64,000 bases of DNA from assembly GCF_031846265.1 (NCBI RefSeq), contig NZ_JAVRIA010000001.1:496001-560000 (forward strand), in the 5' to 3' direction. The translations under genes and the position numbers were made by a program. This stretch comes from Microcosmobacter mediterraneus (GTDB taxonomy: Bacteria > Bacteroidota > Bacteroidia > Flavobacteriales > Flavobacteriaceae). This document shows, piece by piece, positions 1 to 6,637 of this stretch. The notes under the pieces are model-generated. The model worked only from the letters and a program-made list of their open reading frames with translations, made no database searches and was not told the origin of the DNA. The number at the start of each line of letters is the position of its first letter. Position 1 is the stretch's first letter.

Positions 1-626
1 TTTTGAACCTGTGCGGTATTACCTTTAATAATTTCTAAGTAGTTTAAATTTATTGAAAATGATTTATGTATTTGTACAAATAATTCATTTGGTAGTTGAT
101 TAAGCATATTTTTAAACGTGCTGTTAGTTAGAATAAATTCATCTCGTAAATGTACTTTTATATAATCTCCGAAAGCTTCAATATAAATAATATCTTTTGT
201 ATTTACTTTATGTAATACTTTATTTGCTTTAATGATAAGCGATTCAGTTTGATTAGATTTTTCATGTTTTATAGCAGTTTTTAGTTTATTCACAGCAGTT
301 AAAAAACGTTCAAAAGAGAATGGTTTTAATAGATAATCTATAGCATTTACCTCAAAACCTTCAAGTGCATAGTCACTATAAGCTGTAGTAAAAATTACGT
401 TAGGTGGATTTTGTAGTGATTTGTAAAAACTTAAGCCAGAAAGTTTTGGCATATTAATATCTAAAAAAATAAGGTCTATTTCTTTATTATCATTTAAGAC
501 ATCTATTGCTTCTAAAGCAGAGTTGCAGACGCCTTTAAGCTTTAGAAAACTCACATCACTTATAAAATGCTTAATAACAGATTGCGCAGAAGGCTCATCA
601 TCTATGATAAGACAATTTATGATCAT
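1..626 (-). CDS. LytTR-family response regulator, 3' end outside the window
   Basis: Translating the minus strand from the ATG at 626 gives a receiver domain with the acidic start LIIDDE, a phospho-acceptor Asp in the motif FLDINMP near residue 55, a switch TTAYSDYA and the conserved Lys of LLKPF near residue 100. A LytTR DNA-binding domain follows (IEAFGDYIKVHL; VQIHKSFSIN). About 208 codons are present, so roughly the last 30-40 residues lie outside the window. The ATG overlaps the TGA of the upstream histidine kinase (ATGA), so the pair is translationally coupled. In this family phosphorylation drives binding to direct-repeat promoter sites; the targets cannot be inferred. Confidence 0.93.
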   Translation of the reverse strand, partial: MIINCLIIDDEPSAQSVIKHFISDVSFLKLKGVCNSALEAIDVLNDNKEIDLIFLDINMPKLSGLSFYKSLQNPPNVIFTTAYSDYALEGFEVNAIDYLLKPFSFERFLTAVNKLKTAIKHEKSNQTESLIIKANKVLHKVNTKDIIYIEAFGDYIKVHLRDEFILTNSTFKNMLNQLPNELFVQIHKSFSINLNYLEIIKGNTAQVQ

Positions 627-1678
627 AAGTTAAATAGTTTAAGTTCAACTTTAAATTTAGTATTTTCGGATGTTATGTTAAGTAAATGTTGGTTTGGGTA
701 AACTATCTCTAAATTCTTTTTTATGCTTTCTAAACCAAAACCAGAATAAAAGTCTACAGTTTCAGTTGAGTTATTTTCGGAAATAGGATTGGAGACACTA
801 AACATAAAATCAGTTTTATTTTGAATAAAATCTAGTGTAATAGTTTTACCTAATTTACTGAAATCTGCATGTTTAAAAGCATTTTCAACAATTGGCAAAA
901 GTAGCATCGGATAAATATGAAACGTTTCATTATCTACAGATGTATTAAAACGAACTGTATTTATATTGTGAGTCCTATATTTTTGAAATTCAATATAATT
1001 AGATAGTAATTCTATTTCCTTGCTAAGAGGCACTTTTTTGGTGTCAGCATCATAAATAATATATCTTAAAATATCAGATAATTGTAAAATAGCGCTTTTT
1101 ATATCTTTTTTTTCTTCGATTGCCATACTGTATATAACATTAAGAGAATTGAATAAAAAATGAGGATTTATTTGAGAGCGTAGAGCTAACAATTGCGATT
1201 CTATGATTTGATTATTTTCACGAAGAAGCTTACTCTCATTTGCATTGTAGTAAATCCAATCCTCCGTAAGTTTTACGAATGCTGTAACCACTAGTACAAC
1301 AATAAAGATAATGGTAATACTGGTGTTAGAATGATAAGAGACAAAAAAATAGTCCTTAAAAATAGCGTCTAAAGTATCTCTAAAAAGCCATGAATGAAGC
1401 CGCTCCCAAATAGCAATGTTGGCAATGAATCCAAGAATATAAAGCAGATAACGTTGACGTTTTAAAAGCTTTGGGATTAAAATGTAAAAATTAAGTAGTA
1501 CAGGAGAAATTAGAGTAAAAATGAAACCTGCTGTATAGATATAATCTATTTTTATGGGTTTGGAAGTTTTAGAGAAAATAAATAGTAAAATCCAGAACAC
1601 AACAAACCACAATACCAAATTAAATACAATGATATTGTGGCGTGTAGGTGGCTTTACAAGTTGATTAAGGTTGTACAT
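623..1678 (-). CDS. LytS/YehU-type sensor histidine kinase (His_kinase domain)
   Basis: 351 residues. The N-terminal half has about four hydrophobic helices (near residues 18-36, 48-68, 78-92, 118-138) with no obvious periplasmic sensor domain. A short coiled linker leads to the phospho-acceptor motif QINPHFLFNSLN near residue 172, the hallmark of the LytS-like His_kinase family. An HATPase_c-like region follows, with PMLLLPIVENAFKH (N box) and GFGLESIKKNL (G box). The protein should autophosphorylate and pass phosphate to the coupled LytTR regulator. Its start overlaps the upstream lipoprotein gene by 14 nt, suggesting a three-gene unit. The signal sensed is unknown. Confidence 0.93.
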   Translation of the reverse strand: MYNLNQLVKPPTRHNIIVFNLVLWFVVFWILLFIFSKTSKPIKIDYIYTAGFIFTLISPVLLNFYILIPKLLKRQRYLLYILGFIANIAIWERLHSWLFRDTLDAIFKDYFFVSYHSNTSITIIFIVVLVVTAFVKLTEDWIYYNANESKLLRENNQIIESQLLALRSQINPHFLFNSLNVIYSMAIEEKKDIKSAILQLSDILRYIIYDADTKKVPLSKEIELLSNYIEFQKYRTHNINTVRFNTSVDNETFHIYPMLLLPIVENAFKHADFSKLGKTITLDFIQNKTDFMFSVSNPISENNSTETVDFYSGFGLESIKKNLEIVYPNQHLLNITSENTKFKVELKLFNL

Positions 1679-2324
1679 TTATTTTTTTCAAATTAAAAAC
1701 ATCACTACTTCTCCATTTGTTTTCTATATCGAGTTTATCAAACTTTGTTAAAAAATTATGTAGTTCTGATGAGTTTGCTGTAAGTAGCAGATTATCATCA
1801 ATTCCTGTATTAGTATGGTTTAACCTAATTTTATTCTCTTTAAAGATGTCTTTCATTACTTCTTCGCTTAGAAATGAAAAGCTTATTTCACTAGTATTTA
1901 CAATTAACTTTGCCACAGAATGAGTTTTAAGTAAGTGCTGTGATAACAGGTTGTTTAAGTCATCATCTTCATAATAAAAGGGTGTGAAATCTATATAAAG
2001 CTGTTCATTTACTTTAAAAGGCACAGCAATAAATATGGCTTCTTTATCAGATTTAGTGTAAGATATTATATAGCCATCTTTGTACTTTTCCAAAGACTCT
2101 TTATCTTCATTATTAAGGTATTCTTGTCCACTATTTTCTTTTTCAAACTCTTCTTTAAATGATGCTATTTGCCATTTTCCTTTTTTAGAGTCTTTCCATT
2201 CGCCAATGAGAGAAGCATTATAAACGATGCTTTCTTTTTTGTAAAACGGATTTAAAGATTTCATGATGCATGATTGCATAAGAAGGAGAATAAGAACGAT
2301 AATAATACATTTTGAAGTTTTCAT
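1665..2324 (-). CDS. Putative lipoprotein of unknown function upstream of the two-component pair
   Basis: I chose the ATG at 2324 because it gives a clean lipoprotein signal peptide, MKTSKCIIIVLILLLMQSC, with the lipid-modified Cys at residue 19. An upstream in-frame start at 2363 would put 13 polar residues before it. The mature part of about 200 residues is acidic and Lys-rich with no motif I recognise. It overlaps the histidine kinase start by 14 nt and is probably co-transcribed. An envelope protein feeding a signal to the kinase is possible, but that is inference from position only. Confidence 0.75.
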   Translation of the reverse strand: MKTSKCIIIVLILLLMQSCIMKSLNPFYKKESIVYNASLIGEWKDSKKGKWQIASFKEEFEKENSGQEYLNNEDKESLEKYKDGYIISYTKSDKEAIFIAVPFKVNEQLYIDFTPFYYEDDDLNNLLSQHLLKTHSVAKLIVNTSEISFSFLSEEVMKDIFKENKIRLNHTNTGIDDNLLLTANSSELHNFLTKFDKLDIENKWRSSDVFNLKKINVQP

Positions 2325-2444
2325 AATTCTTTGTTTTATAATTCTTATACAAATCAAAGACACATTAGAATCTTATACAATAAATTTCGACAAACAAGAG
2401 CCAACTCATGCCAAACAATGTATTGCAGTAAACAAAAATTTGAT

Positions 2445-2708
2445 TTAATCTGAGTAATGATTTCTGATTTTCTTTTTAACACTAACTAATCTAACAATTC
2501 CAATTATTAGTAGAATAGGTGATAAAGCTGTTAAAACAATTCCAAATGATTTTAAATCTTGAAACAATTCAAGTTTTAGAATAGTAATACCTGTTCCTAA
2601 AAAAACGATGAATGTTCTAAAGTAAGCAAGAAATGTTCTTTCATTTGCTAACTTAGTACGTTCTATTGCCAACCAATCTCTTGTAATGAGTTTTTGTTTT
2701 TGTCCCAT
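2445..2708 (-). CDS. DUF202 (YidH-like) small inner-membrane protein
   Basis: 87 residues. The N-terminal motif WLAIERTKLANERTFLAYFRT is cut short here as LANERTFLAYFRT, which is the signature of DUF202, and two transmembrane helices follow near residues 31-48 and 56-75. The start codon overlaps the stop of the upstream DoxX gene (TAATG), so the two are coupled. No biochemical function is established for the family. Confidence 0.85.
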   Translation of the reverse strand: MGQKQKLITRDWLAIERTKLANERTFLAYFRTFIVFLGTGITILKLELFQDLKSFGIVLTALSPILLIIGIVRLVSVKKKIRNHYSD

Positions 2709-3085
2709 TACTTTTTATCAAGTGAGAACTTTCCTGGTCCAGCCAAAAATATCACTAAAAATGCTATGAGATAGAGCAGCGCTTTCTCTTTAGTTGCGAT
2801 ATCATCATTAAGATGTACTACAAAAGCAGCAACCAACATGGTAATAGTAGCAGGTATTGCAGCTAGTTTTGTTTTAAAACCGATAATGATAAGTGCAGGT
2901 CCTAGGACTTCACCAATTAATACTAAAATTAATGATAAAGTTGCACCGACTCCAATTGGATCTGGAAATTCTATAGGACTATCTCCCAATTTTGAAAGTT
3001 TTGGAATACCATGAGTTAGCATTAAACCACCAAAACCAACTCTTAATATTAAGAGAGCTAAATCGTTAAAGTTTTTTTTAATCAT
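2708..3085 (-). CDS. DoxX family membrane protein
   Basis: 125 residues, four predicted helices. DoxX-type features are the N-terminal LILRVGFGGLMLTHGIPKL, a central PALIIIGFKTKLAA and the C-terminal FLAGPGKFSLDKK. The family is small integral membrane proteins with links to redox or sulfur chemistry in a few studied cases; the substrate here is unknown. It is the first gene of a pair with DUF202. A second, longer DoxX protein lies about 0.9 kb upstream at 3959-4453. Confidence 0.88.
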   Translation of the reverse strand: MIKKNFNDLALLILRVGFGGLMLTHGIPKLSKLGDSPIEFPDPIGVGATLSLILVLIGEVLGPALIIIGFKTKLAAIPATITMLVAAFVVHLNDDIATKEKALLYLIAFLVIFLAGPGKFSLDKK

Positions 3086-3201
3086 TATGTTTTCCTTTTA
3101 ATAAGTTAAATCTATTACTAAATGCTATAAAAATATAACAGCATAATTTTTATAACTTAACTTTATAGCATTTGGGGTTAAGTTATTTGTTAAATATAAA
3201 A

Positions 3202-3225
3202 AAACCATCACAACTGTGATGGTTT
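3202..3225 (-). terminator. Rho-independent terminator
   Basis: Inverted repeat AAACCATCA / TGATGGTTT with a six-base loop. Read on the minus strand it is followed by TTTTTTTATATTT. It lies just past the stop of the small exported gene at 3246 and separates that unit from the DoxX/DUF202 pair. Confidence 0.85.
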
Positions 3226-3245
3226 AATGACTAAATGATTTTATG

Positions 3246-3614
3246 TTATTTAAATAAATTTACCACCTTACCTTCATCATTTGCTGTTATTGTTACTAAT
3301 AATTTCCTGAAGCCTAGTTTATTTTCTTTATAAATTTTAGTACCAACTGACCATTTTTCTTTCCGTTTTTCGTAAGGCATCATAGGGAATCCATACCCAA
3401 ACTTACTTCCCTCTGCCTTAGGCCCTTTTACTACAAAATGATTTCTGTTTTTTGAATTGTTTTTAATTTTAAAATTGATCCATTGAATATTTTTTGATTC
3501 ATGTTTATCATTTTGAGCACTAGTAATATTAAAAGCGAAAAGACATAGGATTAGAATAAGTGATACTCTAATTCTTAGTAATAGTGGCTTCTGAGTTGTT
3601 GAATATAGTTTCAT
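3246..3614 (-). CDS. Small exported protein, unknown function
   Basis: The ATG at 3614 gives MKLYSTTQKP followed by a hydrophobic stretch ending in ITSAQ, a plausible signal peptide for Sec. A start at 3662 adds 16 residues and deepens the overlap with the upstream gene. The mature domain of about 85 residues is basic, with a central GSKFGYGFPMMPYEKRKEKWSVGTK segment rich in Gly and aromatics (given here only as position 60-85) that looks like a small beta domain. The gene overlaps the preceding lipoprotein gene by 47 nt in a different frame. I do not recognise the family. Confidence 0.6.
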   Translation of the reverse strand: MKLYSTTQKPLLLRIRVSLILILCLFAFNITSAQNDKHESKNIQWINFKIKNNSKNRNHFVVKGPKAEGSKFGYGFPMMPYEKRKEKWSVGTKIYKENKLGFRKLLVTITANDEGKVVNLFK

Positions 3615-3954
3615 AAATAATCGTTTCAGGTTTATATTCAAAATTGATGACTCTGTTGTCATATCCTTTTAATTCATAATCAGAGTTATTAATTACAAAT
3701 TTGAATTCTATACTATTGATTGCAGTTTTTTCAGAGAGTGTAATTTCATATATACTATCATTGTTATTGTCTATAAGCGGAAGTGTTTCTTGCCATTGCT
3801 TATCTGTCATTGAGCCTCTTACTCCAACGCTATTAAAGTCATTTACACTTCTCATATCTACTTTAAGTGTTAAATGTTTTATATGCGTTTCTTGTACGCA
3901 ACTAGAAAGATTTAAAGCCATTGTAATTATTATAAGCCTAAGTATTGTTTTCAT
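3568..3954 (-). CDS. Lipoprotein with a CBM20/48-like immunoglobulin fold
   Basis: 128 residues. The signal peptide ends LNLSSC, with the lipidated Cys at residue 19. The mature part reads like a single starch-binding or glycogen-binding type domain: VDMRSVNDF, GVRGSMTDKQWQ, NDSIYEITL, EFKFVINN. Similar domains sit at the N-terminus of larger flavobacterial hydrolases; here it stands alone. Only 4 nt separate it from the DoxX gene upstream, and it overlaps the next gene. Function unknown; carbohydrate binding is an inference from fold similarity. Confidence 0.65.
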   Translation of the reverse strand: MKTILRLIIITMALNLSSCVQETHIKHLTLKVDMRSVNDFNSVGVRGSMTDKQWQETLPLIDNNNDSIYEITLSEKTAINSIEFKFVINNSDYELKGYDNRVINFEYKPETIIYETIFNNSEATITKN

Positions 3955-3958
3955 AATT

Positions 3959-4453
3959 TTAATTTTTAGTGTTTAATTTTTTTGAAATGAGATAATCTAA
4001 ACCAAATCTTCCAGAGCCGAGAATTAGATTGTATAATGCTACCCAAAGAAAGCCCATTGCTGGGAGCATAGCCCAAAGGCCTTGATTCCATTTCTGCATA
4101 AAAATTGCAACAAGCATTGTACACATTATTAAGAATGAGGCTATTCTGGTTTTAAAACCTAACATTAAGAACAAGCCACCAACAGCTTCACTAAATGCTC
4201 CCATCCATGCAAAGAATATTGGTGCCATAGCAAAAATGCCACCAAATTCGGCCACATCTTTTGGGAACCAAGCTGAGACTTCAAAAAAATTAAGGTTTTG
4301 ACTATCAGCTGTCCAAGGCATTCCAAATTTGTCTGCCCCAAACATTGTGGTTAAAAACAATCCGGATAATATCCTTGGAATTGCGATTATTAAATCGTTA
4401 ATCCAGTGTTTTTGTAAGACAGGAGTGATTAATTTTTTTAAAATTGATTTCAT
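3959..4453 (-). CDS. DoxX family membrane protein (long form)
   Basis: 164 residues with an N-terminal amphipathic segment and four helices. Motifs: RILSGLFLTTMFGADKFGMPW, GGLFLMLGFKTRIASF and the C-terminal GSGRFGLDYL. The C-terminal Gly-x-Phe/Leu-Asp pattern matches the DoxX protein at 2708-3085, although the two are diverged. It is the first gene of a DoxX / CBM-like lipoprotein / exported protein unit. It lies downstream of the membrane-bound AraC regulator across a 108-nt gap holding a strong inverted repeat, so AraC control is plausible. Confidence 0.85.
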   Translation of the reverse strand: MKSILKKLITPVLQKHWINDLIIAIPRILSGLFLTTMFGADKFGMPWTADSQNLNFFEVSAWFPKDVAEFGGIFAMAPIFFAWMGAFSEAVGGLFLMLGFKTRIASFLIMCTMLVAIFMQKWNQGLWAMLPAMGFLWVALYNLILGSGRFGLDYLISKKLNTKN

Positions 4454-4529
4454 AAGTATTGCATTTATTGTTATCGTTTTGTTTGATACAAATTTGCGAT
4501 AGAATAAATGTTTAGGCGACTTAAACTGT

Positions 4530-4566
4530 ATTAAGACGTACCAAATACGATATGAGACGTCTTAAT
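4530..4566. promoter_or_regulatory. Candidate operator: 10-bp perfect inverted repeat between the AraC and DoxX genes
   Basis: ATTAAGACGT at 4530-4539 is mirrored exactly by ACGTCTTAAT at 4557-4566 with a 17-nt spacer. The right arm also holds the palindrome AGACGTCT. There is no U-tract on either strand, so it does not look like a terminator. A further GACTTAA half-site lies at 4518-4524. The right arm contains the AraC gene's stop codon. The spacing and position upstream of the DoxX unit fit a dimeric regulator site. Confidence 0.5.
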
Positions 4567-5731
4567 TTAACTCTGAATTGAGGTATTGGGTAGGAGAGAA
4601 GTTTGTAATTTTTTTGAATACACGGTTGAAGGTGGCTTTACTATTAAAACCACATTCAAAGGCAACGCCAAGTAGCGAAAGCTGCTTATGCTTGCCTTCT
4701 TGAAGCATGCTTTTAAATGCATTAACTCTGTATCCATTAACAAAGTCATTAAAGTTCTTATTAAAGCCTGAATTGATTATCTCAGATAATTGTGCACGAG
4801 TCATATTGGCTTGTTTTGCCAAATCAGATAAATTTAATTCTGGATTGAGGTAAGCTTTTTCAGTTTCCATTAAGGACTTTATATGGTCTATATCTTCTTG
4901 AGAAATATTTTTAAATTCAAATGTATCTTCACTATCAGGTATGCTTTTGGTACTTGGTGAAAAGCTAAAATCTAATTTATTGAGTTTAGTTGTGTCTGTG
5001 AAATAGCCCCTTATACCAACATATAAAGTTACAAGAGCAGTTAATAGATTAAGCCACCAACGCTGCTGATAATTCAAATCGATATATTGGCCAATTACAG
5101 TTTGAATGGTACCATATAAGAACAATAGTGTAAAAAGAATTAAAAAACTAAGAATCCAATTTAATTCCAATCGATATGTATTTGAAAAATACTGCTGAAT
5201 CTTTTTTCTGTAATTATAAAATAATTGGAGTGTGAAAGCCAAATACAGCAGCATAAAAGGAAATTCGACGTAGCTCATTATGGGCTGAATGTAAGCTTCA
5301 TCGAGATTAATTTTTAAAAACCCATTCTGTGTTTCATTGAAACCTGGTTGCAGAGCATCATAAGTGTATATACTTATTCTATAAATAACAAAGCTTAGAG
5401 CAAGAGCAAAATGCCACCAATCTTTTCGTCTAAATTTAAAGTTTGAAGTTGTAATGGATTTCACATAGAGATATATCATTGGTGCTAATGCGATACCAAT
5501 ATTATAAAGAAAGTAGTTGATTTTTGTAGTTCTAAATTCATTATACCAACCCATAAAACCTACTGTATAACAAGTTTGACTATAACATGTTAGTAAGAGA
5601 ATTAGTCCAAGATATAAATCAGATGGATTTCTTTTGTCGTTGTATCTGTACAACAAAAGAAATGCAAAAATTAAGCCTTGAATTACAAGAACTAGTAGTG
5701 GTGTGCTGTAGAGGTTAAAATCAGGAAACAT
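4562..5731 (-). CDS. Membrane-bound AraC-family transcriptional regulator
   Basis: 389 residues. Residues about 1-240 form seven or so transmembrane helices in place of the usual cupin or soluble sensor domain. A linker at about 245-285 leads to an AraC-type double helix-turn-helix domain: LNLSDLAKQANMTRAQLSEIIN, FVNGYRVNAFK, LSLLGVAFECGFNSKATFNRVFKK and the end TPTQYL. This architecture is common in flavobacteria; it places DNA binding at the inner membrane and suggests that an envelope or membrane signal controls it. The likely local target is the DoxX unit downstream. A hairpin ends only 4 nt before the start codon. Confidence 0.9.
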   Translation of the reverse strand: MFPDFNLYSTPLLVLVIQGLIFAFLLLYRYNDKRNPSDLYLGLILLLTCYSQTCYTVGFMGWYNEFRTTKINYFLYNIGIALAPMIYLYVKSITTSNFKFRRKDWWHFALALSFVIYRISIYTYDALQPGFNETQNGFLKINLDEAYIQPIMSYVEFPFMLLYLAFTLQLFYNYRKKIQQYFSNTYRLELNWILSFLILFTLLFLYGTIQTVIGQYIDLNYQQRWWLNLLTALVTLYVGIRGYFTDTTKLNKLDFSFSPSTKSIPDSEDTFEFKNISQEDIDHIKSLMETEKAYLNPELNLSDLAKQANMTRAQLSEIINSGFNKNFNDFVNGYRVNAFKSMLQEGKHKQLSLLGVAFECGFNSKATFNRVFKKITNFSPTQYLNSELN

Positions 5732-5735
5732 AAAA

Positions 5736-5764
5736 AACGTTCAAGTCTAAGTCACTTGAACGTT
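5736..5764 (-). terminator. Hairpin with U-tract running into the AraC start codon
   Basis: AACGTTCAAGT (5736-5746) pairs perfectly with ACTTGAACGTT (5754-5764) across a 7-nt loop. On the minus strand the stem is followed by TTTT and then directly by the ATG of the AraC gene at 5731. It can terminate transcription from the FISUMP lipoprotein gene, and in any read-through transcript it would occlude the AraC ribosome-binding region. The minus strand of stem and loop also contains GACTTAGACTTG, two half-site-like repeats. Confidence 0.65.
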
Positions 5765-5832
5765 AAAATTACAAATGTTTATTAAAGACCAAAGTATAAT
5801 GTGGTCTCAAATTGTATTTTAAGCCTAAAAGA

Positions 5833-6567
5833 TTATTCTTTTATACATCTAACTGCAGCTCCTAAAACAATTGAAGTGTCTGAATATAGTATGTCAGTTT
5901 CATCGAAAAGTTGTACCCATGTTCTAGTTAAAGAAGAGTTGACTGCGCCATCTGCAACATCAGATGTTACCCAAGAGCAAATAGCTTCGGAGGCAGTTGC
6001 TGTTCCTCCAGCAGCCACATAGCCATTTGGCAGGCCGTTAAATCCAGATGCATTGCTTCCGCTTCCACTAAATTCTGACCAGCCTGTTTCTGATTTTAAA
6101 GCTTGTGCAACATTGCCAGCAAATCCGTTTTCAGCTAAATAATTTTCAAGCTCCATAAAATCTTGTTTAGAAGGAATACGCCAGCCTTGAGGTGCTAACT
6201 TTCCGCTCTCTAAAGCAAAATGATTATACATAGCACCATAATAGTCGAAAGGTAATTCTTCGTCATGAATATTACTTAAATCGTCAGTTCCAGCCCATTG
6301 ATAGAAGTCTTGCTGATTATTTAAACTTCCCCAAGATTCTCCAAAAACCCATTCAGTTATCGGTGAACCATCATTATATTTAGTAGTTTTTAAATTTTCT
6401 AACATCCAGGTTTGGTTACCAATAGTAATGGTGTTATAAACATTGCCATCTGCATCTGTTACTGTTTCCTGGATTGGTGGATTATCTGGAGTGTTGTCAT
6501 CGTTAGAACATTGTACGAACAATAATGCAACTAAGGCTAAAAGTGATAGTTTAAATAATTTTTTCAT
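5833..6567 (-). CDS. FISUMP-domain lipoprotein
   Basis: 244 residues. Signal peptide ends LLFVQC, lipidated Cys at residue 20, then an Asn/Asp/Pro linker. The domain matches the Fibrobacter succinogenes major paralogous (FISUMP) type: DADGNVYNTITIGNQTWMLEN is the hallmark entry segment (seen at residues 39-58), followed by GAMYNHFA, GWRIPSKQDF and a C-terminal AAVRCIKE. FISUMP domains are surface-exposed, Trp- and Gly-rich and of unclear function. It is monocistronic, ending before the hairpin at 5736-5764. Confidence 0.85.
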   Translation of the reverse strand: MKKLFKLSLLALVALLFVQCSNDDNTPDNPPIQETVTDADGNVYNTITIGNQTWMLENLKTTKYNDGSPITEWVFGESWGSLNNQQDFYQWAGTDDLSNIHDEELPFDYYGAMYNHFALESGKLAPQGWRIPSKQDFMELENYLAENGFAGNVAQALKSETGWSEFSGSGSNASGFNGLPNGYVAAGGTATASEAICSWVTSDVADGAVNSSLTRTWVQLFDETDILYSDTSIVLGAAVRCIKE

Positions 6568-6637
6568 GAGTAAGATTTTAGTGTTTGTCTATTAAACAAC
6601 CAATTCTAAATATCTCCTGAAAATAATTGATAAACAA

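Noticed and set aside
1717..1923. Plus-strand reading frame antisense to the lipoprotein gene
   Set aside because: It mirrors the minus-strand gene, has no homologous features and no start signals.
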